Assembly (NCBI RefSeq): GCF_901000735.1
Contig: NC_081546.1
Coordinates: 26,180,527-26,244,526 of the forward strand
DNA length: 64,000 nt
Origin: Corylus avellana
Taxonomy: Eukaryota; Streptophyta; Magnoliopsida; Fagales; Betulaceae
Direction: 5' to 3'
The translations under genes were made by a program, and so were the position numbers. The notes below the pieces were generated by a model, which worked only from the letters and a program-made list of their open reading frames with translations, made no database searches and was not told where the DNA came from. Positions 37,780 to 48,290 of this stretch are shown here, piece after piece; position 1 is the first letter of the stretch; each line of letters opens with the position of its first letter.

Positions 37780-38290
37780 CAGCAGCCGTCGTGACTCCGC
37801 CTTGCCATCTCCACCGTGCTGCCGATCTCCACCGCATCTCTTCATCGTCGTTTTTTCGCGTCACCGGCAGCCTCCTCCGCTCCTTGCTCCAATAGTTGCT
37901 GCTATTTTGTGGCTTTTTTTTTTTTTTTTTTTTTCTCTCTGTATTTTCTTGCTTATTTTGTTGTCCTAGCATTTGTGCTTAGGACGTGAATAATTTTCTG
38001 GCCTTTCAGGTCGAGAATGACTTGTTTTGGTGTAGTACTTTTGCTCATGCTTGAAGAATGGCTACTTATGTCCCGGATTGAGTCTGCACCGAGCAAATCT
38101 GTTTTATAAGCCAAAGATTGGGCATGGGTTAGCGGCTGTAGACGACATAGGATTTCAATGTAAGATTTATTTGTTTTTTACCTCTATATCATTTAATCAT
38201 GTAGCTTCGACTGGGAATTTTAGAGCTTTATACTCTATGATTGTGAGATTTTTTACGCTCTTGATTATTCATCAATAAAATCGGAATATA
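37780..38290 (+). mobile_element. Second, diverged copy of the 36.3-kb retroposon
   Basis: Shares in order with 36274-36960: 'cct..cctttt/tcggtcgag', 'tttggtgt.g..ttttgct', 'g.catgggttagc.g.tgt', 'tgtaagattt.at' and 'agagctttat.ct.tga'. It ends in 'atcaataaaatcgg' followed by a (TA)n run instead of poly(A). Its 5' boundary is unclear. A pyrimidine-rich, GC-richer block at 37780-37890 has no counterpart I can align. Confidence 0.5.
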
Positions 38291-38876
38291 TATATATGAT
38301 GGTTCTAGTTAGGCCTGGTTAGTTATGTTCCCCTTTGGGATTAGTATAATTATATAAGTATAAGATTATATAAGTTAACTATAATTTGATTTATTTAATT
38401 AAATGGATTAGATTCTTCAACCTTAATCTACTAATTTTATATTGAATTCTCAGGTCAAGTTGAAAATTACTAACCTTATATGTCACATGTCAGATTCAAG
38501 TTGTGTCAAAATATGCGTATAAGACTATATAAGTGTCAAAATTTATTAATTCTAAACCTAGTGGAGTGGTTTGGCCCCTCCAAATTCCAAAATGGTGGTT
38601 CGGGATCATAAATATTGAGATTAAGTTTTTTTTGTTGGTAGTTGGGCATTGGTGACATGATTTGGACTATTCATTATAAATTAATGGTCCAAACAAATTG
38701 TATTGTAACTCTAGATATTGCATGGGATATGAATCGAATATAATAATAAGATTTTTTGTTTTAATATTGAAAGATGTTTTAGAGAAAATATTTCCGATTC
38801 CGGAATCCCTGTTAGTTTTCATGGTCTGTGTGATTCCTATTAGTTTTCATGGTCTGTATAGACTACGTTAACTGTC

Positions 38877-39930
38877 AGGTGGTGTTTGGCAAAAGCCCCA
38901 CGCAGCCTAGACACTGTTCAGTCAAAATTGTGGGTCCTTTCCCTGACGTGCAATTACCCTTTTACCCTTCAATTGTTTTTTCAAAAAAATCCCAGCGCCC
39001 GGCCATTTCCTCCAGGTCCCTTCATTTCCTCCAGCTCCCTGTCTTCTCCTTCATGAGTCAGCACCAACCCTTGCTAAAACTTGCTAGCCCGTTTCATCCC
39101 CCACCCCCAAACTCCCTCTTCATTCTTCTGCTCTCCCTTTCTTCAGGGCTCTGAAGTCAACGCCACTTCTCTCATCATATAATAGAAAACATAGAGAGAC
39201 AGATTTGATAAAATTCCACACTGGTGGTGGCACAGATGCTGATGGCCCCCAAAATTCCTATTTCAACCAATGCCCTTTTTTTTTTTTTTTTTCTTCTCAT
39301 CAATTTCCCAAAACCGTTGGCAAATTTTCTCTCTGCCCAATCAGCCCCAACACCCACCTAAAAAGACAATATGCAATTTTCATGCCCGAGAGAGACCCTA
39401 TGGTCTCTAAAGACGAACATTAAAAATAAATAATTAAAAGAAATAAAAAAGAAATAAAAGAGAGAGAGAGAAGCAGAACAAAACAAAAACAGAGCAAATA
39501 AGCAAACCCCTCTCCCCATCAAACCTTGTTTTTCACTCTTTCATCCCTTCTTCTCCACCCAAATCACACCAATCTCTTTTTTTTTTCTCTTTCTCGGTGG
39601 TTTTGGAGACGGACCCATCAATGGAAAGTTGCTCGAAACCCCAAGAAAGAGAGAACCCATCTCCCATCAACTCCCCGACCAGCAATGTCACCAACAGCGT
39701 CAGCAGCAGCAACATCAATGGCCTCCAAAGTCCACATAAACCCATCCCCAGATCTGCTGACTCCAACCCCTACCCGACAACCTTTTGTCCAAGCGTGGGA
39801 TTTATGTCTGGAAAAATTTAGGAGAGAGGGGCAATATGGTAAAAAACAAGATAAACTTTGAAGGAAAAAATTGGTCAACAGGTCAGACACTGAACAGTGT
39901 CTAGGTGCTGACCGTTGCCAAACGAACCAG
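38877..39930. mobile_element. Non-autonomous hAT element, 1.05 kb
   Basis: Perfect 8-bp direct repeats TAACTGTC flank the element (38869-38876 and 39931-39938). The inverted termini share GTTTGGCAA followed, after a short variable stretch, by CCTAGACACTGTTCAGT, about 40 bp in all. No transposase is present. The interior has pyrimidine-rich tracts and short ORFs without recognisable domains. The 8-bp duplication points to hAT. Confidence 0.8.
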
Positions 39931-40026
39931 TAACTGTCCTATCAAGTCACAGTGAACTAGTTGAAGGTTGAGGTGTAGGGGTTATGATTTAAATTAAGTT
40001 AACTCAACGAAATGGGAAAACCTCTT

Positions 40027-41125
40027 ATGCGGTCGAGCTGCAAAAGTTGCCTTTTGCAGCAACTAATACGGTGGGTACACATCAGATAGCTGCACATAAT
40101 AGAATAGGATCGAAAACATTGAATTTTTTTTTTTCTCTCTCCCACTTTCTCTCCTCTCTTTTCTTCTCTGGTTCATTCATCTTCACCGAAAATATTTTTT
40201 CCTCTTTCTCTCCCACCATTCACCCACCACATCCACTGAGTAGCAAAATCTATTAGATTTCTTTTGGTAGAACCTCCTGGAATTCGAACAGAGAAATCAT
40301 AGAGAAATTCCATCACAGAGCAATCACCCAGAAATTCCAACAAAACCCATAATCAATTCAAACAGACCAGAATCTTAAGCTTCAAATTCAATCAAAGCAA
40401 GAACTTTTCTCTACCCATGGAGTTGGGTTCGGCCGGAGACAGAGATTCTGGTTAACGGAGATGGTTGAATACTGGTAGTAACCATCTCTCTGTCTGCGGT
40501 CGAACCCACGGCTGCTCTACCGTGACCCGCGTGGGTCACTGTCGTTTCCAACTTTCCACAAAAAAAAATTTCTCAAACGGTTTGTTGAACGCCCATCTGA
40601 TATTTGCAGGAACTGGTTTATTGAATTTATTAGATGTTTGGGTGATTGGGTTCAATGAATTTATTAGATGTTCCATTGGGAAAGTTTTCTCAAACCAAAG
40701 ATGGAGAGCAACCCAAAGGTGAAAATGGAGAGTGAGTCGTTTGAAAAGGAGAAGCAAAATGCTGATTGTGTTGAGGATGGCGCCAGCCATGGGTACGGCA
40801 AAGTGAAGGTCGTAAATGGCAGGTTGGGTGATGAGTTTTCCAGTTGGGTTCCAGTTGAGGTGGGTTTGGCCCGTTGGGTGATGGGTTTTCCAGTTGGGTT
40901 CCGGCCGTCCGTGAGGGGAGAGGGAAGAGGAAAGAGAGAGAAAGAGAAAGTGGAAAAGGAAACAGAGAGGAAGAAAGATGAAGAAGACTGAAGAAGAACG
41001 CAAAGACTCGAGTGGGATGAAGAAGAAATCCCGTGTTTTCGATCTTATTTCATAAGCTGTGCTTCCCTTACGTGTCACATTTGTATTGGGTGCTGCAAAA
41101 GGCTGGGTTTACAGACCGACCGCAT
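40027..41125. mobile_element. Putative TIR element of about 1.1 kb
   Basis: The left terminus ATGCGGTCGAGCTGCAAAAG and the inverted right terminus ATGCGGTCGGTCTGTAAACC match, and a shared CCTTTTGCAGCA block with an 'aatac' block follows in both. A target-site duplication was not seen. Internally, 'gatgggttttccagttgggttc' occurs twice about 60 bases apart (around 40829 and 40880). ORFs on both strands have no recognisable family. Confidence 0.55.
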
Positions 41126-41339
41126 AGTAGGGTCACTCCAAGGAAATAGATCTATCTGCAAAAGAAAAAAAAAATTATGAATTGTTTAAATGCTCTTCTC
41201 CTATAGCAAGAAATTACTTATGATTTGTCTCTCAAAGAATAACATGGCTGATAAAATTATCATTAGACTCATAATTAATTATTATTAAATTTTGATAAAA
41301 TAATTTTTTAAAAGCCATCTCACTTTTTTAGAACATGAG

Positions 41340-41940
41340 AGGATCTGGATTCTAATTAGTTATACTTGAAGAATATTTTTGTCTTTTTCACTTTTCGAGG
41401 GACAAAAATACTCTTCAAATATAATTAATTGAATATTCTACAGTTAAAATGAATTGAAAAGGATCATAATTCGTCGGATAATAATTGCATGCCGTTAGTT
41501 ATATTTTAGAGGTATTTTTGTCATTTCAAAAAGTGAAAAGACAAAAATACCTTTTCAAATATAACTAAGTCTATATTTTTCAGTTCAAATAAATTGGAGA
41601 GGATTATGTTCCAACTTTTTTAGCCTTTCTAGTCAATAGCGTAATCGAGGAACATGATTTTTTAATTATATTTTAGGAGTATTTTTGTCTCTCTTTTTTT
41701 TTTGGACAAAAATACGAGTAATGCTACAAGTCCTTATTGAGTCTCTTCAAAAATGATGTGGCTATTAAAATTACCATTGGGCTTGTGATTGATTATTATT
41801 GAATTTTGATCAAATGGTAATTTTAATAGCCACATCATTTTTAGAATGACTCAAGAGGAACATAAGAGGGACTTATAGAATTATTCCAAAAAATGCTTCT
41901 CAGATATAACTAATTGAATATTCTCCTGTTCAAATGAATC
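41340..41940. repeat. Cluster of three related hairpin repeats
   Basis: Three consecutive hairpins (about 41340-41431, 41494-41568, 41655-41940) share arms of the type TAGTTATA.TT-GA-GTATTTTTGTC, with the inverse ACAAAAATAC.CTTCAAATATAACTA close by. Each is followed by a 'cagttcaaatgaattgga.aggat' spacer. They look like tandem copies of one palindromic unit. The third is split by a smaller MITE at 41716-41888. Confidence 0.65.
41716..41888. mobile_element. Small MITE nested in the third hairpin
   Basis: The ends GAGTAATGCTACAAGTCC and, inverted, GGAATAATTCTATAAGTCC match. The subterminal 'atgatgtggctattaaaatt' and its inverse around 41815-41855 give a long fold-back. It interrupts the hairpin arm between 'acaaaaatac' and 'aaaaaatgc', possible remnants of a 9-bp target duplication (Mutator-like). 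Confidence 0.55.
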
Positions 41941-42059
41941 GGAAAGGGTCCTAATTCGCCAATTGGGTGCAGAGCTTATTTACTAATTCGTCAATTGGGC
42001 GTGGGGCTTATTTACTATAAATACAAACTATTTAATATCATATAATATAGTGAAATGGA

Positions 42060-42065
42060 GAACCC

Positions 42066-42096
<31 letters not shown>

Positions 42097-43203
42097 TGTG
42101 AAAATGTATATTGGATTTGATGTGTCAAGTAAGAATCGACATTGAATTGACATAAATAATAATAGTTGGTGCATGATGTGATTCATCATAACAACAATTA
42201 AGAGATTTGGTGAAGGGTCGAGACGTGGGGTTTTGCTGCACTCTTCAGTCTCTTCTAGGATATATATTCAACAAAAGTGATCGGATTCTTCAATAATTTT
42301 TGTGTCATTTTATTTTATCTTCTCTAAAGATAATATATTGGACCAAAATAATGGCATTAATATAGCGGACCATACTACCATATTGGACCACACTTAGGTC
42401 ATTAATATTAATGTAGACCAAAGCAAACTACTCCCTGCCTCCACTGGCACTCATTCAATGAATGAAGCAATTGTTGTGGAAGACGGCTGACGGCTGTTAT
42501 CAGTCAGTGTTCATAGGAGATCAATTATCGGTGGTTTCTCTCACTCTGAAAGCCGAAAGGTACCAAATATTTTTATTGCGCTCAAAATAATTAAAAAAAA
42601 AAATCAATAAATAAGCTCCACACCGATTTACTATTTATCTTTCCATAAAATATTTGGCTTGAATCGAGGTCACATGCATGAAGTTTCTTTGCAAGTATAG
42701 GGAAAAATATAAAATTAGTCCATATAATTTACTTAATTTACAATTAATCCCTTGCGATATTAAAATGAACTCAAAGGTCTCAGTTAAAATATACCAAAAA
42801 AAAAAAAAAAATAGTCCTTACAGCCAAATTTTATTTACTGACTTAACAGATTCCAATAGCGTGAAACGTTAGAACCAATAAAATTGTGATACTCGTTATA
42901 TATATATTATTTTTTTGGCATATCTTAAGAACTTTTGAGTTCATAAGATGATGACACATCACTTTAAAACGAATTTTGAAGAGAAAATTTGTTAAGATAA
43001 GGGAGAATCTTCTAGGTGTTGATAGATAGAGTCAGAGGGAGGGCTTGAAACTTCCGGAACTGAGAGGCTGGCCCGACGTGAAAGACTGGCTGAACCTTTT
43101 TGGAGGAGGGAAATTGATTGACGCCACTACTTTTTGGATGGCTTGGGGAAGATGAAAGATGCATGGTTAATTGGTTATTGCATTGCTTCCAACAGGAGAA
43201 AGA
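42060..43203. other. Intergenic DNA left of the Ty3 element
   Basis: Contains a (TA)n run at 42068-42094 and otherwise AT-rich sequence. I see no gene or bounded element between 42100 and the retrotransposon insertion site. Confidence 0.5.
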
Positions 43204-43678
43204 TGTTATGGGTACTGTTGGTGGAGCTGGGTCATGGTGGTGAGTCACTCAGTGGCAAGACACGTGTGAAGAGGAAGGGGAAGACTCTAGAAGATTGCTC
43301 TGCACAGCTGGCATCCCTTATCATTTAAATGCTTTATTTTATTTACCTTGTCATTTTACCTTGAATTTATGTTTGTATTCACGCTGCTGTGTTTGTAATA
43401 TCCCCTTATGCTGTCATTTGTCAGCTTGTGTGAATAGGTGAAATTCTGTTAGAATCCTTTCTAACAGAATGCTGGATATAAGGGCTAGACTAGAGGGGTA
43501 GAATGAGATTTTGGGGGGGAATATTGTATTACCTGAGTCTATGGAGAGTAGCTCTCTCGAAGCAGCTTATCTTTAATATTACTGCACTCTGTTTTTTCTC
43601 CATTATCATCTTCAACCTTCCTTCATTTTGCCACAATATCCCCTGTAATTCTGCACTGCCAGTAAACACCCCCTTACA
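43204..43678 (+). repeat. 5' LTR
   Basis: A 475-bp repeat beginning TGTTATGGGT and ending CCCCCTTACA (TG...CA ends). It is nearly identical to 48291-48764. Visible differences are in 'gggtactg' versus 'gggtgatg', 'gtggcaag' versus 'gtgccaag', 'ccttatgc' versus 'cctcatgc', 'gaatgaga' versus 'gaaggaga', and a G-run one base longer here. Confidence 0.95.
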
Positions 43679-43680
43679 TT

Positions 43681-43691
43681 TGGTATCAGAG
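43681..43691 (+). other. Primer-binding site (initiator Met tRNA)
   Basis: TGGTATCAGAG begins two bases after the 5' LTR and is complementary to the 3' end of plant initiator methionine tRNA, the usual primer for this class. Confidence 0.9.
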
Positions 43692-43749
43692 TCCGTTCCT
43701 CCCTTCATTTGCTTCCATACCACCAATTTTTTTTTTTTTTTTTCTCTCC

Positions 43750-44696
43750 ATGGCTGACGGCACTCGTTTAGCTCAAATATCAGATTTGGTGAAGGAATGC
43801 CAAGATAAATGGACTCAGCAGCAAGTTGTCAATGACACCGTGGATGGGAAACTTAATGAACTCACTGAGATGATTCGTACTGTATTGGCAAACCAGACTA
43901 ATCAACCCCTTGAGCCCCCACCAGACAGACGACATGAACCATCCCGCAGAGACGCACGCGCACGACAAGAGAGGCGTGTCCATGACAATGATCGTAGGGA
44001 AGAAAGAGATGAGCGATGGTTCCAGGAGGATGACGATAACGAAAATTTCAGAGACAGACAGATTCGTACCAGGGGTATTCGTCTTGATTTTCCTCGCTTT
44101 AATGGTGAAGATCCCGCAGGCTGGTCTTATAAGGTTAACCAGTTTTTTGACTACTACCAAACTCCTCTGTACCAGCGCATTCGAATCGCCTCCTTTCACA
44201 TGGAAGGTGAGGCACTGGTTTGGTTCCAGGACTCAGATGAAACAGGTCAGTTCCCTACTTGGGATATTTTTCTTCAAGCTCTGCTCACTCGATTTGGTCC
44301 AACCTATGACGATCCCATGGAGTCCATGGTCAAGCTTCGACAGACCTCTACGGTGGCAGAATATACAGCCCAGTTTGAGTCTCTCTCTAATCGCCTCCGT
44401 GGACTCTCCGATGCATATAAACTGAGTTGCTATCTCAGTGGTCTTAAAGATGAGGTTTGTCTTCCCTTGAGGATGTTGGCACCTCGCACTCTAGTAGCAG
44501 CCTTTGGCTTGGCTAAGTTGCAAGAGGAGTATCTGTCCAGCTCCCGCAGAACCTTTAAACCTCAAGGTTCTTCCTTTTCCTATAGTCGGCAACAATGGGG
44601 ACCGCCTGGAGCTTCTACCAGCCAACATGGGGGGTCTCAGATGTCTCAATACTCCTCTACATCCAAAGCTTCAACTCTAGTACCTGTTCAGAAATT
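43750..44696 (+). CDS. Retrotransposon Gag
   Basis: Starts MADGTRLAQISDLV and contains the retrotransposon Gag core (WSYKVNQFFDYY, then FHMEGEALVWFQ and LLTRFGPTYDDPMESMVKL). A highly charged Arg/Asp/Glu stretch lies at about residues 55-105. The reading frame is lost at about 44691-44697: the zinc knuckle (CYNCEEKWSPTHKC) and protease continue in another frame. In related elements Gag and Pol usually form one ORF, so a one-base deletion in the short A run there is the simplest reading. No canonical slippery heptamer fits the zero frame. Confidence 0.85.
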
Positions 44697-47621
44697 TCAC
44701 CAGCTCAAATGCACGAACGAAGAGAGAAAGGCTTATGTTACAACTGCGAAGAAAAGTGGAGTCCCACTCACAAATGTAAGGCCCCTAAACTCTATCTTTT
44801 GCATGGAACTGAAGTATCTGTTGATGACAAGACCGAGGAAATTTTCTATGATACCTCTGATAAGGTAGAACCTTTGTCAGAACCTATTATTCATGAGATG
44901 TTAGAACCTGAAATTTCGTTAAATGCTATATCTGGCTCATTGAACCCTAATACTATGCGAGTAGTGGGGGTCATTAAAAATCAGAGGGTTGTGATTTTAA
45001 TCGATTCGGGTAGCACTCATAATTTTATCGATACATCTGTGTTCAACAAGGTCTCTTTGGGTTTAATTCTACCACACAATCTACAAGTGAGGGTAGCGAA
45101 TGGGGCAACAATCTTGAGTGAGGGTATGTGTAAATCTGTTTCTCTCAGGATGCAAGGTCATTCCATTACTACAGATTTTTACCTTATTCCATTGGGCGGT
45201 TGTGACGTTGTGTTGGGAGTGGAATGGTTAAGAACCCTAGGACCTATATTGTGGGATTTCTCTCGTATGACAATGCAATTTGGTCATGGTCCTAACCTCA
45301 CATTGTTCAAGGGTTTACACCCTACGGGTTTAACTATGGAAGATGGCCACCAATTTCTAAGGTCCTCTAATTTTGAGAATAAGGGGTTCTTCTTACAACT
45401 TTTGACTCAAGTAGTGGGCTCTGACATTCCAGATTGCCCTGTTCAGATCAGGGAATTATTGGAAGGGTTTAAGAAGGTTTTTGAGGAACCTAAGGAGTTA
45501 CCACCACCTAGAAGTCACGACCATCAAATCCAACTTAAGGGGACACAACCTATTAGTGTAAGACCCTATAGGTACCCTTACTTTCAGAAGTCAAAAATTG
45601 AAAAGATTGTGAAAGAACTCTTGCAGACAGGGGTTATTCGACCTAGCCAAAGTCCTTTTTCCTCCCCGGTCTTGTTGGTTCGTAAGGCGGATGGAAGTTG
45701 GCGTATGTGTGTCGACTACAGGGCTTTAAATCATGACACCATCAAGGATAAATATCCTATTCCCGTCATCGATGAGCTGCTGGATGAGCTCTTTGGAGCT
45801 CAAATTTTTTCTAAGCTGGATTTGCGATCCAGGTATCACCAAATACGAGTCCGACCGGAGGATGTGCCTAAAACAGCATTTCGGACTCATGAAGGGCACT
45901 ATGAATTTCTTGTCATGCCCTTCGGCCTCACCAATGCACCCTCAACATTCCAAAGTTTAATGAATGACCTATTCAAGCCTTTCCTACGGAAATTTGTCTT
46001 GGTTTTCTTCGATGACATATTGGTCTATAGTAAGTCATTGGAAGAGCACCTAACACACTTGGAAACAGTTTTGGGTATCTTACAAACTAACCATCTGTTT
46101 GCTAAGGCTTCTAAATGCAAGTTCGGCGTCTCGGAGATCGACTACTTGGGTCATTTGATATCCAGCCAAGGTGTACGGGCTGACCCATCTAAGCTTGACT
46201 CTATGCTACAATGGCCACTTCCTCATTCCATAAAGTCCCTACGAGGATTTTTGGGATTGACGGGCTACTACCGGAAATTCATTCGGGGTTATGGGATGAT
46301 AGCGGCCCCTCTCACAGATCTCCTCAAGAAGAACTCTTTTTCCTGGACCCCCTCGGCTACTGCAGCATTTAACAAACTCAAGGAGGCTGTCACAAGTCCT
46401 CCGGTATTGCAACTCCCGGATTTCACTCAAACCTTCACTATTGAGTGCGACGCATGTGGTACAGGCCTAGGGGCAGTTTTGATGCAGGGTGGGCATCCTA
46501 TAGCTTTCTTTAGTAAGGCTTTGAAAGGGCAGGCTTTGTATCTCTCCACATATGAAAAAGAGCTCCTTTCATTGATCTCGGCTGTCCAAAAGTGGCGTCC
46601 TTACTTACTCGGACAATCCTTCAAGGTGAAGACTGACCAGCAAGCACTCAAATTTCTCTTGGAGCAGAAAGTAGGTACACCTTCCCAACAAAAGTGGATT
46701 TCCAAACTCTTAGGGTATGACTTTGTGATAGAGTATAAGAAGGGGAAAGAAAACTTGGTGGCTGATGCCTTATCAAGGAGGTTTGAAGAGCCAAGCAAAG
46801 AGGGGGAATTATCCATTTCCCTCATCTCCTTTCCAACTCCATCTTGGGTTGCTGAATTGAAGGAATCTTATTTACAAGATCATGAGACAAAGGCCTTACT
46901 CATTGCCTTACAACAAGGCCACTCTACGCCTAAAGGTTACTCCTTACAACAAGGGCTGATTTTGAGGAAGGGGAGGCTGTGGATTGTTAAAGGTTCTCCA
47001 TTCCAACTACAACTCCTCGACTACATTCACTCTAATCCCATGGCTGGCCATTCTGGTTACCACAAAACTGTTCAAAGAGCCAAGACGGATTTTTATTGGA
47101 AGGGTATGCGGAAGGACATCAAGAAGGTAGTCAAGGAATGTGAGGTATGCCAAGTCAACAAACATGAGACAATTCATCCTGCTGGGCTACTACAGCCACT
47201 CCCTATTCCATCTAGAGCTTGGTCGGATATCTCGATGGATTTCATAGAGGGGTTGCCGCCCTCTTATGGGTGTAATGTAATCCTTGTCGTGGTGGATAGG
47301 TTTACAAAATATGGCCATTTTCTATCTCTTTCTCACCCTTATACAGCTTCTAAGGTGGCCCATATTTTTTTGACTCACATCTTCAAGCTACACAGCATGC
47401 CTAAGACAATCGTTTCTGACCGAGACCCTACATTTACTAGTACTTTTTGGAGAGAGCTCTTTCATCTTCAGGGTATATCCCTTGCTTTCAGTTCTGCTTA
47501 TCACCCACAGTCTGATGGGCAAACCGAAGCACTAAATAAATGCTTAGAGACATATCTAAGGTGTTATGCAGGAGCCAAACCTAAGGAATGGAACACATGG
47601 CTTCCTATGGCGGAATGGTGA
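44697..47621 (+). CDS. Retrotransposon Pol, main part
   Basis: Domain order: zinc knuckle near 44740; aspartic protease with DSGSTHNFID at about 45003-45033; reverse transcriptase with KADGSWRMCVDYRALN, MPFGLTNAPSTFQ and active-site FFDD at about 46004-46016; RNase H starting ECDACGTGLGAVL near 46445; integrase with the HHCC zinc finger at about 47040-47160 and the catalytic core (MDFIEG, VSDRDPTFTS, then GQTEALN). In the RT, KLDLRSRYHQIR has Arg where Gly is usual. Translation stops at TGA 47619-47621, where relatives have Trp, cutting off the integrase C-terminus and the chromodomain. Confidence 0.9.
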   Translation, partial: SPAQMHERREKGLCYNCEEKWSPTHKCKAPKLYLLHGTEVSVDDKTEEIFYDTSDKVEPLSEPIIHEMLEPEISLNAISGSLNPNTMRVVGVIKNQRVVILIDSGSTHNFIDTSVFNKVSLGLILPHNLQVRVANGATILSEGMCKSVSLRMQGHSITTDFYLIPLGGCDVVLGVEWLRTLGPILWDFSRMTMQFGHGPNLTLFKGLHPTGLTMEDGHQFLRSSNFENKGFFLQLLTQVVGSDIPDCPVQIRELLEGFKKVFEEPKELPPPRSHDHQIQLKGTQPISVRPYRYPYFQKSKIEKIVKELLQTGVIRPSQSPFSSPVLLVRKADGSWRMCVDYRALNHDTIKDKYPIPVIDELLDELFGAQIFSKLDLRSRYHQIRVRPEDVPKTAFRTHEGHYEFLVMPFGLTNAPSTFQSLMNDLFKPFLRKFVLVFFDDILVYSKSLEEHLTHLETVLGILQTNHLFAKASKCKFGVSEIDYLGHLISSQGVRADPSKLDSMLQWPLPHSIKSLRGFLGLTGYYRKFIRGYGMIAAPLTDLLKKNSFSWTPSATAAFNKLKEAVTSPPVLQLPDFTQTFTIECDACGTGLGAVLMQGGHPIAFFSKALKGQALYLSTYEKELLSLISAVQKWRPYLLGQSFKVKTDQQALKFLLEQKVGTPSQQKWISKLLGYDFVIEYKKGKENLVADALSRRFEEPSKEGELSISLISFPTPSWVAELKESYLQDHETKALLIALQQGHSTPKGYSLQQGLILRKGRLWIVKGSPFQLQLLDYIHSNPMAGHSGYHKTVQRAKTDFYWKGMRKDIKKVVKECEVCQVNKHETIHPAGLLQPLPIPSRAWSDISMDFIEGLPPSYGCNVILVVVDRFTKYGHFLSLSHPYTASKVAHIFLTHIFKLHSMPKTIVSDRDPTFTSTFWRELFHLQGISLAFSSAYHPQSDGQTEALNKCLETYLRCYAGAKPKEWNTWLPMAEW

Positions 47622-48278
47622 TACAATACCAATCACCATTCCTCTACAGGATTGACCCCATTTGAGGCTGTCTATGGGTATCCTCCACCCTCCCTTTTAT
47701 CTTATGTTCCTGGCACCTCAGCAAACATGGCAGTAGACACACAACTCAAAGATCGCAACGTTGTCATTACTATTCTGAAGGAACACCTGCAGCAAGCCCA
47801 AAACCGTATGAAGACCCAAGCGGATAAGAAAAGAACAGAGAGAGAATTCCAGGAACAGGATTGGGTTTACCTTAAATTGCAGCCTTATCGACAGAAATCA
47901 ATTGCTATGCGAAAAAATCTGAAGCTGTCTCCTCGATTTTTTGGCCCATTCCAAATTCTGAAAAAGATTGGTTCTGTCGCATATAAACTGAATTTACCCC
48001 CTGATGCACGCATCCATCCCGTCTTCCATGTTTCATGCCTTAAGAAAAAATTGGGCAAACACTCCACTCCACTACCAACACTGCCTCCTGTTGATATGCA
48101 TGGAGAACTCAAGCCCGAACCTGAACTAATCTTGGATCGGCGTTTGATAAAAAAGAAGGGCAAGGCTGTTACCGAAGTTTTGATTCACTGGAAGGGTGCT
48201 CCGTCTGAGGATGACACTTGGGAGAACCTTTGGAATTTACACAATCAATACCCGCACCTTGTGGGCAAGGTGCTTTGA
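47622..48278 (+). pseudogene. Pol 3' part: integrase C-terminus and chromodomain
   Basis: In frame with the upstream pol but separated by the TGA at 47619-47621. It contains the integrase C-terminal conserved stretch (GLTPFEAVYGYPPP), the GPY/F-type region (FGPFQILKKIGSVAYKL, then HPVFHVSCLK) and a chromodomain (EVLIHWKGAPSEDDTWENL), ending at the TGA at 48276-48278. Chromodomains of this type steer integration toward particular chromatin. Here it can be made only by readthrough or from an internal start. Confidence 0.85.
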
Positions 48279-48290
48279 AGGGGGGAGACT
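48278..48290 (+). other. Polypurine tract
   Basis: Purine-rich AAGGGGGGAGACT directly before the 3' LTR, the expected plus-strand primer site. Confidence 0.85.

Noticed and set aside
39526..39890. Overlapping ORFs on both strands in the hAT element
   Set aside because: Low-complexity Ser/Thr/Pro-rich translations from a non-autonomous element, without transposase motifs.
40465..41078. Overlapping ORFs on both strands in the 1.1-kb TIR element
   Set aside because: They arise in purine/pyrimidine-biased repeat sequence with internal duplication. No homology was recognised.
43780..44199. Long antisense ORF within gag
   Set aside because: It is the mirror of the gag coding strand and has no recognisable domain.
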